Assembly: GCA_036874045.1 (NCBI GenBank)
Contig: JAZBRI010000004.1
Coordinates: 6,448,001-6,512,000, forward strand
DNA from: Cymodocea nodosa
Taxonomy: Eukaryota; Streptophyta; Magnoliopsida; Alismatales; Cymodoceaceae
DNA: 64,000 bases
Direction of reading: 5' to 3'
A program made the position numbers and the translations under genes. Under the pieces are notes generated by a model, which saw only the letters and a list, made by a program, of their open reading frames with translations, was not told the origin of the DNA and did no database searches. The stretch's first letter is position 1, and each line of letters begins with the position of its first letter. Positions 55,601 to 60,880 of this stretch are shown piece after piece.

Positions 55601-58600
55601 TCAAGGATTGATAGGGTTTGATCATGGCTCACTTCTCTAGGTGTTGAAAGGAGAGGGTAGGCAAGACCCTTTTAAGGTTAAGGCTAGGTGCTTGAGACTC
55701 GAGAGATGTCAATTTTAGGGAGTTTTGGTTGCATCTGACTGGGTGTTGTTGATAGAAAGGAAAACTGCCTTCTCTCATTTCTCCAAGAAGCTAAAAAGAT
55801 TGAACGAAGAATCATCAAATGGAGAACAACATATGTTCAAAAATGTAAGGAAGATAGAAATTTTTACAACAAATGTTGAGAGTGATAGGAAAGAACAAAG
55901 TTCAACCTTTCTGAAGTTGATTGAGAGACTAAGGCCAATGCAAAATCAGAGCTTAAAAGGATACTGGAGCTAGAGGAAATTGATTGATGTCAAAAAAACT
56001 TGGCTCAAAGAAAGGGTCAATAACACAAGCTTCTTTCACAAGTGTACCAATAGTAAATGACAGTTAAACAGCATAGCCAAGATTCAAATACAAGACAACC
56101 CCATTGAGGGGGATCAGGCTAAGTTACAGATTGTAAATCATTTGAGAAGTTATAATTTGGTTCTCACAGAGGTTGGAGACCAAGATGGTGCTTGGATTTT
56201 ATTCCAAGTGTTACAAAGTAGGAGGGTGAGGAGTTAATTTGACAATTTACTTTGGAGGGGATAGAAATTGCTGTTTTTGGCATGGCAGCGGGCAAGTCTC
56301 CCAGTCTATATGGCCCGCTGAATTTTTTCTTTCAACATTTCTTTGACTTGATAACTGCAGAACTCTTCAAGCTGTTTCAAGATCTGTAGGAAAAAATCCT
56401 TGATTGTGTTCCTTTTTATCTTAGTTTCATTTTTCTTATTCCTGAGAAAGTTGGAGCAGAGTACATTAAGAACTTTAGGCCAATTAGCCTGATTTCCACA
56501 AGCATTAAAATCTTGATGAAGGCCATGGCAAATAGCCTTTTACAGATTATGGAAGGTCTGATTCAACTAGTTTAGACTGCCTTTCTGAAAGGGAGGAGCT
56601 TGCAGGATGGATTTGTAGTGGCACATGAGTATTTGGAAAATTACCAAAGGAAAAGCAGCATGGCCTGATACTTAAGGTAAACTTTCAAAAAATGTTTGAC
56701 AATCTGAACCAGAAATTTCTGCTGCATCTTCTTGATTTGTATAGGTACCATCCTAAATGGATAGCTTGGATTAAACATGATCGTATTTCTTCAGAAAAAG
56801 GTTCAATTCTTATCAACAGCAAATCAAGGGGTTTCTTCTCCTTCAAGTACAGGGTCAGACAAGGAGAGCCATAGTCTCCTCTTCTCTTTAATCTTGAAGT
56901 TAATGCTCTTGCCTATATGTGTGATGCAGCTGGTAGAGACAAGTGCCTACGGGATTGGAGAGTTGGTGGACATAATATTTTGATTTCTTTGTTTCAATAT
57001 GTACATGACATCATCCTTTTTTGTAAGCCTTTGATCAATTAGGTGCAAAATTTAAAATTCCTCCTTAACCTGTCTGAGTTGATTTCAGGGCTTAGGATAA
57101 ACTTTTGCAATAGCTCAATGGTGGGTGTTCATCATGTGCACAGCAGCCTCATTGATCAAGCTGCTAGAATCTTACAGTGTAAGACAGAGTCTCCCCCTTT
57201 AACATATGTAGGACTGCCACTTGTGTGAATACTTGTGCCACTAAACAAGCCTTGTGAGTTTCTACCTTACTATCCAATTTGTACTTGATAGTGAGTACTC
57301 ATCTACAGGTGACTATATTTATTCCCACAAGCCAAGAGACAAGGTCCCATGTAGGGCATACTGAAAGCAAAAATGTGAATGAGGCCCTCTATTTACACTG
57401 CTTCTGACCATGAATGCCAAGAGTCACACAGCATGGAAGGCATGTATCATCTGAATGACAAAACACTAGCTAAGCTTACAAGAAAGTGGTAATAATCATA
57501 ATACAACAAGGAGTGGCAAAATGGGTCAATAGGTCAAGCTTAGGTTCAACTCATTTACAACTAACTTGTTTAACCTCAGCTGAAACCTGACTCATTTATT
57601 AAATGGATGAAAAAGTCCAACCCGAACTCAACTCATTTATAAATGAGCTGATGCCTTTAACCCATTTAAGCACATAAACAAGTTACCCATGTAGCTCAAC
57701 CTATTTAACTTGTTTAACACCTATTCATGCCAATTTAAACTATTTAAGTTATTTTAACTCTTATAACTTATATTACCTCTTCAATTTATGGCATACTAAT
57801 ATGCTGTAAAAATCAATAAATCATATAATTAACCTATTTAACATGTTTAATCTGTGTAACCTATATAATATATTATATACTATTAATTGAAGATTTTTCT
57901 ATAGATAGAAATATATAGAAGAAAAGGATTCATATTACCAATCCCACATAATGGAATTATGATACAAAGTGTTGCTATTATTATTACATGCCATAAAAAA
58001 TCATATAATTAACTATATATATATATATATGAGATATTATATAATATATTATACAATAATGAAATTAAAAATATAAAATTTCCTTAGATAGGTTGACAGG
58101 TCATAAACAAGTTACATATTAATTCAATTCATTTAATAAATGGGTTGAATGGGTAAACTCATTTATTACTCAAATTCAACCTTAACTTATTTATTAAATG
58201 GGTTGGTAGCTTGGATTCATAAGTCATAGTCCATTTTGCCACTCCTAAAAAAGTTGCCTCATGAATAACAAGATGCCACACATCATGCATCAATTAAGGA
58301 GTCTAACATGAATTGGCAATGGCCCAAGTAAAGGTCAAATTCAATTAGACCTAGACCCATTATTTTTCATGGGTCTATGATTCTTAGGTCCAACAATTAA
58401 GGACCCAAACCATGGGTCTAAACCCACAGGTCTCAAATCTAAACCCAACCTATTGCCAAACCTAAATGTGACTACCTATGACCAAAGTCTCTACTTCAAC
58501 CATCAATGCTCTTGGTAATCAATTGGCACAACCCGTTACAAATGAGTTAGGGTATTTTTTGTTCACCCAATAGCCCATTATCTTAGTGATTAGGGTATAG

Positions 58601-60880
58601 GTCATGCGTGTAGATCACCCAAACCCACTACCAAATTGATAGTTTAATTATATATATGTGTGTGTGCATGTGTTATAAAGAAACTTTAATTTTAAAAATT
58701 AACCCTAATTTTATAGATATTATCTAGTATTTTAGATACGTTAGGTGTGGTATATTCCAATTATTAAGTATATTATATATGATTAAAAAAATTATTGCTA
58801 AATATTTATCTATAAAATATTATCTTAACTTTTTTAGTAAACATATTAATTAAAATAATACTAACATCAATTATTTTATTTTTTTTAGTTCAAAAAAATC
58901 ATAAATGATCTAAGAAAATGATTAAAACTAACTTAAAAAGTTCACCTATTAGACCTATTAATTCATCTCTCACCCATTATTTTAAATTGGGTTAGATTGG
59001 ATTATGATAAAGTCATTAAGAAAATGGATTGTAACCTTGTCTACTAGGACATCACCCATTATCTCAAGACAAGTCCAGTAATGGCTTGGTCTTTTGCACA
59101 TTTTAACCCAATTCATTTATACCCTTACCAAGCAGAATGGTCCTTATGCAGGGAGTGCATGTAGGCCAGTTGAATGGTACAACCCTCACATGGAGTTGAC
59201 ATGTGGTAGATATTGACCTAATGCTCCATTGAAAGGTATGCAACCCTTCTCTAAAACCTAATGTACCTCCAGCATACGCTTGTCTAATTTAAGCATCAAA
59301 AATGATTTCGCCGAGCCCACAACAGAGTCATTCCTTTTCATTACTTTGTAGGTCAAGCATCTGAATAGCCAACCTCAGCTAATCCACCTAGCCTGATTGG
59401 TCCAAAACATTCGGTTAGACAAACTCAACTGGAAGAAAAACACCTCCTCACAAAAAAAAGGCATTTAACATCTCTTTTTTATCATCATCAAAAACATTTA
59501 ACTATATTTTGTTGGGGTCGGGGTCATGTTGATGTTGTATGATGACATGCTTATGTCAACACACATCCATGCATATTAAGGATCTATTTGATTGGTGCAT
59601 CCAATTAACAGTAAATCATGTGACTCTTCTGTTTGATAATGTGAAAAGGTAACATCAAGTTGTGATTAGCTTTGAAACAAGAATTTGGCAAAATCAAATT
59701 GCAAGCACAGAATAAGGTTGCCAGCTCTCCTGAAAAATCAGTGAGAGAATCGACATACTAAAACTTTTACAAGCTGCTTTGGACCTCTTCTTCAGGTGAC
59801 TAGAAAGCTGTTATTGTGCATTATTAATGAACAAAATGGGCAAGCATGTAATTTCTTAAGGGCAGAAAATGTTTGCGTTTCAGCATCGTCTGAAGTGAGG
59901 GAACCATGCTTAATGCATGATGGCAGTTTTTTGAATTTTATAAAATACAAAGCAATCCATGAACCAAAAATTCCATGTAGTTTGTTGTTGTTGTTGTTGT
60001 TCTTGAATTATCACCTGGCACGATCAACTATACCGTACTCCTTAGAGCGTATGTAAGTTTCCAGTTCATCCTCGTCTTTGTATATTCTTCCGACCATCTG
60101 TCAACACAAGGAAATTAGTACCTCCAATTAACATATGCAGCATTGACTTAAACTATGTGTTATTCAAACGATTGATGCCAACAACAGATTGGATGCTGGC
60201 TTCTGTGAAAGTGGATTGTGAGTTCAAGGCGGGAGAAGTGGGGACTTGAGAATTGGCGGTTCCCTATCCCCTGCAATAGCCGTTATTTTCTCTCAAACAC
60301 TTGAAATTGGCTGTTGCTCGCAAATGAAGAGTACCTTCAGGAGAGGGAATTTCATGGAAAGCACTTGGAGCATGAGCCTGGTGTCCTCGTTGTCAGGAGC
60401 AAACGCGAGATGCTCACCTTGCGCCACCAGCATCTGCAAAATAGCATCGAAACTTGGCGACGTCACGCTTCTTCCAATCTCCACAAACATGCCCTCCTTG
60501 ATATACCTACAAGGCAAACGAAAAAAAAGCTCCTCCCTCAACCCCAGCGCCGATCCAACATTAAGGTAAAAAAACATATAGATCAATTTTATTTTTTTTT
60601 CTCTCCGTCGACGCACGCTTGGACGGGGTGAATCGTCGTGTCGACTCTCGTCCTGACGGCGATCAGCAGCAGCATCACCATCGTCGGCAGCAGAATCTGT
60701 GAGCGGAAGAAAACGGATTGGGTTACTCTGGAAATCCCGATGCATGGAACGCATGGGTGTTGGAGGAAGAGAGTGAGAGAGACGGACCTCGGCACATGTG
60801 GTCAAAGGACGGCGTATCTTGAGGAGCCAGTTCTTACGGAGCATGGCTTTCAGCTGGCGGCTGGCAAGACCCGCAGCCAT
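4666..60880 (-). CDS. ABCA1: ABCA1: full-size ABC transporter subfamily A, 40 exons, 1,898 residues
   Basis: The largest plant ABC protein type: TMD1-NBD1-TMD2-NBD2 in one chain. Arabidopsis ABCA1 (AOH1) is 1,882 residues and the closest relative I know; animal ABCA members move lipids, while the plant substrate is not settled. Forty exons, located by their conserved peptides and bounded by AG acceptors and GT (one GC) donors, sum to 5,697 nt. All junction phases agree and no stop interrupts the frame. NBD1 has Walker [10 protein letters not shown] (residues 597-605), Q644, LSGGM (696-700), LDE (D720, E721) and H752. NBD2 has GTNGAGKTT (1505-1513), Q1552, LSGGN (1604-1608), D1628/E1629 and H1663. 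So both ATPase sites look functional. The start AGCCATGGCT is a good plant context. Introns range from 59 nt (intron 36) to 10,462 nt (intron 4), most length being transposons. Exon coordinates are in the segment entries. Transcript start and end are not determined. Confidence 0.95.
4889..6721 (-). other. ABCA1 introns 37 (6069-6721) and 38 (4889-5934)
   Basis: AT-rich intron sequence. Intron 38 contains a loosely repeated unit of about 110-170 bp: similar text (a tail of the form CAACAAAATTCTAGG, then GGGTGTCAGTGG or a like string, then GCAACC, then AAAAGCAGATTCAGA) recurs at about 5000-5110, 5210-5345 and 5430-5545. It looks like degenerate local duplication or old transposon copies; I cannot assign a family. 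Intron 37 shows nothing recognisable. Confidence 0.45.
7685..9900 (-). other. ABCA1 intron 34, exon-34-distal part: no recognised element
   Basis: AT-rich, non-coding on both strands. Short frames exist but none resembles a known protein. The 8930-9560 stretch is especially A/T-rich, with repeated variants of TTTTTTGTTCTGTGCACAAACAC and reversed AAAATGATAGAAAAC-type text, which may be a decayed MITE, but I cannot define its ends. Confidence 0.35.
9930..10060 (+). repeat. Degenerate LTR-like remnant with a tRNA-primer-like tail
   Basis: The segment ends in TTTCTTGTCTTCACATGATACTAAAGCTTAG. This resembles the end of the short LTR at 18059-18205, which ends in TTTCTTATCTTCACATGGTATTAAAGC, where the last 12 bases are the initiator-Met tRNA primer site. 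Here the primer site reads TGATACTAAAGC. A tandem 27-bp repeat of GTTGTGGTTAATGATATAT sits at about 9958-10005. The start of the element is unclear. Confidence 0.4.
10905..11440 (+). mobile_element. 3' end of an RTE-clade LINE (decayed)
   Basis: Translating the plus strand through several stops gives [17 protein letters not shown], then [14 protein letters not shown], then [20 protein letters not shown] text. This is the C-terminal end of plant RTE-type reverse transcriptases, which typically read FKYLGS, then MLRWM, then RLRWFGHV.RRP. The 3' tail (GATTCAGGCAATCAACTCCACATGATAGGATTGTGATTCTAATTGCTG) matches the plant RTE tail consensus of the form GCCGACCCCACTTAGTGGGATAAGGC. Two more plus-strand copies occur at 50270 and 57893. 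It is antisense to ABCA1, in intron 34. Confidence 0.75.
11441..12001 (-). other. ABCA1 intron 34, donor-proximal part: unassigned
   Basis: Between the RTE tail and exon 34. A 99-codon plus-strand frame begins at 11419 but reads as low-complexity intron translation with no family match. No repeat or regulatory motif recognised. Confidence 0.35.
12002..18880 (-). CDS. ABCA1: ABCA1 exons 30-34: last helix, linker and most of the second nucleotide-binding domain
   Basis: E30 18617-18880, E31 18405-18540, E32 12494-12573, E33 12312-12419, E34 12002-12152. E30 holds the final helix ([12 protein letters not shown]), a His-rich linker and [15 protein letters not shown] followed by IHLRNLRK, the usual entry to NBD2. 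E31 carries [19 protein letters not shown] (Walker A). E32 [18 protein letters not shown]33 the Q-loop [21 protein letters not shown]34 the signature [17 protein letters not shown] and Walker [13 protein letters not shown], the final Gly being split across intron 34. Intron 31 (5.8 kb) contains nested copia elements. Confidence 0.94.
15379..15501 (+). repeat. 5' LTR of the nested copia element
   Basis: 123 bp beginning TGTTGGACCC; near-identical to the copy at 17634-17756. It contains a TATATATATA run at 15429-15439 and is followed immediately by the primer-binding site. Confidence 0.88.
17634..17756 (+). repeat. 3' LTR of the nested copia element
   Basis: 123 bp, same length as the 5' LTR, preceded by a polypurine tract and followed by AACAT, matching the left flank GACAT at four of five bases. 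The few differences between the two LTRs suggest a fairly recent insertion relative to the surrounding copia copy. Confidence 0.88.
18059..18371. repeat. Head-to-head pair of short LTRs forming an inverted repeat beside ABCA1 exon 31
   Basis: On the plus strand 18059-18205 (147 bp) runs TGTTAGTATTAGGG to CTTCACA, followed by the primer site TGGTATTAAAGC. On the minus strand 18371-18235 (137 bp) runs TGTTAGAGTATTAAG to CTCTGCA, followed by a decayed TTGTATATCAC. The two share AGATAAGAAATGG, GATTCATTCA/GATTTAATTCATTCA and TATAGAGGxxTT, in opposite orientation, separated by 29 bp. This is one LTR family in palindromic arrangement. The right edge is 33 bp from the exon 31 donor at 18404. Confidence 0.75.
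19181..20400 (+). mobile_element. Truncated Ty1/copia element: 5' LTR, gag and protease remnants
   Basis: A 132-bp LTR (19181-19312) begins TGTTAAGAG and ends ATCACA, followed by the primer site TGGTATCATAGC (19313-19324). Downstream, the frame at 19918-20196 contains [18 protein letters not shown], a copia gag zinc knuckle in which the second Cys has become Tyr. At 20219-20330 decayed text reads [17 protein letters not shown], the copia protease-region motif DSGAxxHMTxxxxLF, with the Gly of DSG lost. Nothing further of pol is present, so the element was cut off here. It lies antisense in ABCA1 intron 29. Confidence 0.75.
20450..20850 (-). repeat. Remnant of the short non-autonomous LTR element family
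   Basis: On the minus strand an LTR-like unit starts near 20844 (TGTGAGTAAATAATG), contains GTGGGTTTAGTCTCATATTGG and TGTAGTCTTTATACATAGAC, and leads to CCTATACTTAGG followed by GGAATCCCTAGTCATCACC. The same order of motifs occurs in the better-preserved element at 25195-26517. The left half (20460-20640) is a purine-rich, G-rich region resembling that element's interior. Confidence 0.5.
21227..29366 (-). CDS. ABCA1: ABCA1 exons 23-29: loop 2 and TMD2
   Basis: E23 29156-29366, E24 27332-27415, E25 26970-27011, E26 26791-26887, E27 24786-24913, E28 24603-24707, E29 21227-21373. E23 encodes [25 protein letters not shown] and [10 protein letters not shown]24 a helix ([14 protein letters not shown]); E25, just 42 nt, [15 protein letters not shown]26 [11 protein letters not shown] and a helix; E27 [21 protein letters not shown]28 [17 protein letters not shown]29 [15 protein letters not shown] and [13 protein letters not shown]. 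Together these form the second half of the membrane domain. E25 and E28 are too short to be obvious without the family pattern. Confidence 0.93.
21374..24602 (-). other. ABCA1 intron 28
   Basis: 3.2 kb AT-rich intron. It contains an RTE-LINE tail on the minus strand at 23768-23820 (separate entry). The plus-strand frames at 22767, 23077 and 23436 show no family I recognise. GC is low throughout and I see no LTR pair. Confidence 0.4.
23768..23820 (-). repeat. RTE-clade LINE 3' tail fragment
   Basis: On the minus strand the sequence reads CCCACATGGTGAGATTAAGG then CATTGGCTGTTATTGTT, matching the plant RTE tail (a CCCACxTxGTGGGATTAAGG core followed by TTG-type repeats). Only the tail is recognisable; upstream sequence on that strand is not clearly LINE-derived. 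Confidence 0.55.
25195..26517 (-). mobile_element. Small non-autonomous LTR retrotransposon (TRIM-like)
   Basis: Minus-strand element in ABCA1 intron 26. The 5' LTR lies at about 26335-26517 and the 3' LTR at about 25195-25386; both contain AATAAATxGxACC/GGATCC, TTGTxxGTTT or TTTCTTGTGCATTTAGTC, and AGAGGxCCTTATG. A primer site TGGTATCAAAAC (26323-26334) follows the 5' LTR and a polypurine tract AACTTAAGAGGAAG precedes the 3' LTR, which starts TGTTAGTG at 25386. The interior is under 1 kb and holds no gag or pol; it is G/A-rich with a poly-C run at 25818-25827 on the plus strand. This fits a terminal-repeat retrotransposon in miniature, mobilised by another element. Confidence 0.7.
27090..27150 (-). 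repeat. RTE-clade LINE 3' tail fragment
   Basis: The minus strand reads CCAACTCCACATAGTGGGAT then TAAGGCATTGATTGATGGTGG, a close match to the plant RTE 3' tail (CCAACCCCACATAGTGGGAT). It lies in ABCA1 intron 24, in the same orientation as the host gene. Confidence 0.6.
28105..28440 (+). repeat. Short LTR with primer-binding-like site
   Basis: A unit beginning TGTTAGGAGTTATTATTAGG at 28105 runs to about 28226 and is followed by CAGTACCAAAGCTTAGG, resembling the TGGTATCAxAGC primer site with substitutions. Similar LTR-end text (CTTTATAATAAACAATTCTTCATTTTTTCCTCTTCAC) recurs near 28390-28430, possibly the second LTR. It lies in ABCA1 intron 23. The remainder of that intron (28441-29155) is AT-rich with nothing identified. 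Confidence 0.45.
30092..31417 (-). CDS. ABCA1: ABCA1 exons 20-22: regulatory linker, helix 7, start of the second large loop
   Basis: E20 31346-31417, E21 30341-31048, E22 30092-30270. E20 encodes [14 protein letters not shown]21 is the largest exon (708 nt, 236 codons) and encodes [18 protein letters not shown] (the conserved end of the NBD1 regulatory region), a variable acidic linker, [11 protein letters not shown] and helix 7 ([20 protein letters not shown]), followed by a Gly-rich run before [10 protein letters not shown]22 ([34 protein letters not shown]) lies in loop 2. E22 ends CAG|GCATGT: a GC donor is required to stay in frame with E23. Confidence 0.93.
31529..41139 (-). CDS. ABCA1: ABCA1 exons 12-19: linker and first nucleotide-binding domain
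   Basis: E12 40925-41139, E13 40724-40836, E14 39554-39660, E15 38347-38409, E16 37026-37112, E17 33052-33150, E18 32771-32955, E19 31529-31583. E12 encodes [16 protein letters not shown] and the variable linker before NBD1; E13 has LRDLHKVY and [14 protein letters not shown]14 carries Walker A; E15 the Q-loop ([13 protein letters not shown]); E16 [15 protein letters not shown]17 the signature [10 protein letters not shown]18 Walker [11 protein letters not shown] and the H-loop [11 protein letters not shown]19 [14 protein letters not shown], the end of NBD1. The NBD is split by seven introns, so it shows only as short fragments in unspliced translation. Confidence 0.93.
33470..35840 (+). mobile_element. 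L1-type LINE with endonuclease and RNase H but no reverse transcriptase
   Basis: In ABCA1 intron 16, antisense. A hydrophilic ORF1-like region (33470-34170, charged, Gln/Asn-rich) is followed at about 34355 by the endonuclease start (LKLxGPRQQGH-like, from NCRGLGN), GGDLNS at 34738-34755 (endonuclease GDFN motif), LDKVLTNN (34922) and YSDHALM (34993), all with frameshifts. At 35390-35650 comes an RNase H domain ([36 protein letters not shown]). The roughly 2 kb reverse transcriptase expected between them is absent: a large internal deletion lies near 35300-35390. Confidence 0.72.
35841..37025 (-). other. ABCA1 intron 16, remainder
   Basis: AT-rich intron sequence between the L1 fragment and exon 16. 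A directly repeated phrase (ACCATTATTCCTxCT with AATGT) occurs at about 36228 and 36272. No further element recognised. Confidence 0.35.
37113..38346 (-). other. ABCA1 intron 15
   Basis: 1.2 kb intron. A 73-codon minus-strand frame at 37815-38036 (includes [17 protein letters not shown]) was inspected as a possible exon, but it has no counterpart in ABCA proteins and is not needed to keep the frame. No repeat family recognised. Confidence 0.4.
38410..39553 (-). other. ABCA1 intron 14
   Basis: 1.1 kb, strongly AT-rich. I see no transposon or conserved motif. ATATGCATATCATGTGCATGATACATG-type alternating text at 39330-39375 is the only local pattern. Confidence 0.35.
39785..40200 (+). mobile_element. 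Short LTR element of the same family, with partial second LTR
   Basis: In ABCA1 intron 13. An LTR-like unit contains GAATTAATGGATCCTTATAT and TTACTTGTAGGTTTAGTCC, matching the LTR at 26335-26517 in the opposite orientation. It ends ATTTCACA at 40009 and is followed by a primer site TGGTAACAAAAG (40010-40021). Text from 39930-40009 recurs at about 40108-40197 (AATTGATTTTAAATTAAAATTTCACAT against AATTAGTTTTAAATTGAAATTTTACCAT), so about 100 bp of interior lies between two partial LTR ends. It is a very small, non-coding element. Confidence 0.55.
42061..43880 (+). mobile_element. L1-type LINE fragment: endonuclease end and reverse transcriptase
   Basis: In ABCA1 intron 11, antisense. Decayed endonuclease ([13 protein letters not shown] at about 42103; [10 protein letters not shown] at about 42367) is followed by [20 protein letters not shown] (42543-42605) and reverse transcriptase: [60 protein letters not shown], and the catalytic box HVDDAILFF at 43753 where Y/FADD is usual. 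The frame at 43178-43906 is open for 242 codons, the longest transposon frame in the window. Sequence ends just after the palm subdomain; no RNase H, zinc finger or poly(A) tail is seen before exon 11 at 43981. Confidence 0.82.
43981..49552 (-). CDS. ABCA1: ABCA1 exons 5-11: rest of loop 1 and TMD1
   Basis: E5 49336-49552, E6 48737-48966, E7 46819-46879, E8 46648-46734, E9 44391-44623, E10 44183-44297, E11 43981-44070. E5 encodes [20 protein letters not shown] and [11 protein letters not shown], hallmark ABCA1 loop motifs; E6 ends the loop ([16 protein letters not shown]). E7 begins TMD1 ([15 protein letters not shown]); E8 encodes the amphipathic [10 protein letters not shown] element; E9 has two helices and [10 protein letters not shown]10 has [11 protein letters not shown]11 has another helix ending LYLDK. 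Donors such as GTATGT after E6 are near consensus. E7 is only 61 nt and no open frame longer than a few dozen codons marks it, so it is easily missed. Confidence 0.92.
44624..46647 (-). other. ABCA1 intron 8
   Basis: 2.0 kb intron. It contains a probable solo LTR at 44745-44890. A low-GC-bias minus-strand stretch at 45250-45740 has several overlapping frames, for example [20 protein letters not shown], that look like a decayed protein-coding transposon, but I could not name the family. Confidence 0.4.
44745..44890 (+). repeat. Probable solo LTR of the older copia family
   Basis: TTGAATATCC, then CTAGTAAACCCTATAATATG, then TTGTCATTAGCATAATC parallels TTGAATATTT, CTTAGTAAACCTTGTAAATATG, TTGGTCATTAGCGAATAATG in the 5' LTR at about 12945-13030. 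No internal copia sequence flanks it, so it is best read as a solo LTR left by recombination, or a fragment. Confidence 0.5.
47190..47850 (-). mobile_element. L1-type LINE C-terminal fragment (zinc-finger domain)
   Basis: On the minus strand in ABCA1 intron 6. The frame at 47242-47508 encodes [27 protein letters not shown] then [10 protein letters not shown], matching the zf-RVT domain at the end of plant L1 proteins (CxxC, then HHxFF.C, then W). Upstream on the same strand, 47527-47721 ([20 protein letters not shown]) is compatible with the region just before it. Same orientation as the host gene, unlike most elements here. Confidence 0.6.
50270..50536 (+). mobile_element. RTE-clade LINE 3' end, left part (interrupted by gypsy insertion)
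   Basis: Closely parallels 11195-11430: AGAGAATACATCAxxAxGGAxAAA, GAAGAAACTAAAA, AAATTTATGTAATTTAACTAAAGATTTGACTAGAGATAGAAATA, GATTCATGTGGCCAACCTCATGCAATAAAATTATGGCTTGAATTGCTA. The tail is cut at 50536 by the gypsy LTR and resumes at 55531 (ATTGTTGTTCTTGCC), the expected TTG-rich RTE terminus. Confidence 0.72.
50537..50652 (+). repeat. 5' LTR of the gypsy element (internally deleted)
   Basis: 116 bp, TGTCATG to ACATGACA. Its two ends match the two ends of the 355-bp 3' LTR, but about 240 bp of the middle is absent. Confidence 0.85.
50632..51285 (+). repeat. Tandem duplication of about 325 bp spanning LTR end, primer site and gag leader
   Basis: The segment starting AAGAATGAAGGAACATGACATTTTGGTA (about 50634) and ending GTGATAGGGATCTAGAAGTATAGG (about 50956) is repeated directly after it from about 50963 to 51279 with few differences (for example TATCAAAGTTTGAGG becomes AACAAAATCTAAGGG). 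The second copy therefore carries a second LTR 3' end and a mutated primer site. Confidence 0.85.
55171..55525 (+). repeat. 3' LTR of the gypsy element
   Basis: 355 bp, TGTCATATCC to GAACGTGACA, preceded by a polypurine tract (55161-55170). It contains TATAAATATTGG (55260-55271), a plausible TATA region, and a CTCTCTCTCTCT run at about 55407. Confidence 0.87.
55690..57235 (+). mobile_element. L1-type LINE reverse transcriptase fragment
   Basis: In ABCA1 intron 4, antisense. Decayed text includes [16 protein letters not shown] (about 56295), [20 protein letters not shown] (56431-56490), [21 protein letters not shown] (56574-56637), [20 protein letters not shown] (near 56683-56742), YRVRQGEP (56846-56870), and the catalytic box YVHDIILF (about 56998-57021) in place of YADD, then [15 protein letters not shown] and [10 protein letters not shown] (57196-57225). 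Stops and frameshifts break it into at least five frames. It is a different lineage copy from the one at 42061, since their shared motifs are only moderately similar. Confidence 0.75.
57508..58247. mobile_element. Non-autonomous TIR element (hAT-like), with an RTE LINE tail inside
   Basis: The left end AGGAGTGGCAAAATGG (about 57511) is matched in reverse complement by CCATTTTGCCACTCCT (about 58231-58246). This looks like the ends of plant hAT miniature elements (consensus similar to AGGGGTGGCAAAAxGGG). Sub-terminal repeats of CTCATTTAT/AAATGGGTT and AACTTGTTTAAC occur on both sides. An RTE-LINE tail at 57893-57992 sits in the middle. No transposase. I could not see a clean 8-bp target duplication (flanks ATACAACA and AAAAAAGT), so the family call is tentative. 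Confidence 0.6.
57893..57992 (+). repeat. RTE-clade LINE 3' tail (third plus-strand copy)
   Basis: TTCTATAGATAGAAATATATAGAAGAAAAG, then GATTCATATTACCAATCCCACATAATGGAATTATGATACAAAGTGTTGCTATTATTATTACATGCC: the same tail as at 11350-11440 and 50455-50536. The phrase AAATCATATAATTAAC occurs at about 57830 and again at 57998, possibly a target duplication with extra intervening sequence. Confidence 0.68.
58248..60014 (-). other. ABCA1 intron 4, donor-proximal part: unassigned repeats
   Basis: 58330-58630 is rich in AACCCA/GGGTCT-type text (for example GACCCAAACCATGGGTCTAAACCCACAGG) with internal inverted similarity, suggesting a second decayed TIR element, but no ends could be fixed. 58650-58900 is almost pure A/T with a GTGTGTGCATGTG run. 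A (TTG)7 microsatellite lies at 59981-60001, 13 bp from the exon 4 donor. Confidence 0.4.
60015..60880 (-). CDS. ABCA1: ABCA1 exons 1-4: N-terminus, first membrane helix, start of the large first loop
   Basis: Exons (start-end on the plus strand): E1 60788-60880, E2 60617-60696, E3 60335-60506, E4 60015-60097. E1 encodes the conserved cytoplasmic lead [15 protein letters not shown]2 carries TM1 ([13 protein letters not shown], about residues 33-45) and then TRVDT, an almost invariant plant ABCA1 stretch. E3 and E4 open the large non-cytoplasmic loop ([25 protein letters not shown]). Introns 1-3 are short (91, 110 and 237 nt); intron 4 is 10.5 kb. Joins: E2 ends GC and E3 supplies G (Ala); E4 ends AG and E5 supplies G (Arg). 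Three overlapping plus-strand open frames are shadows. Confidence 0.93.
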
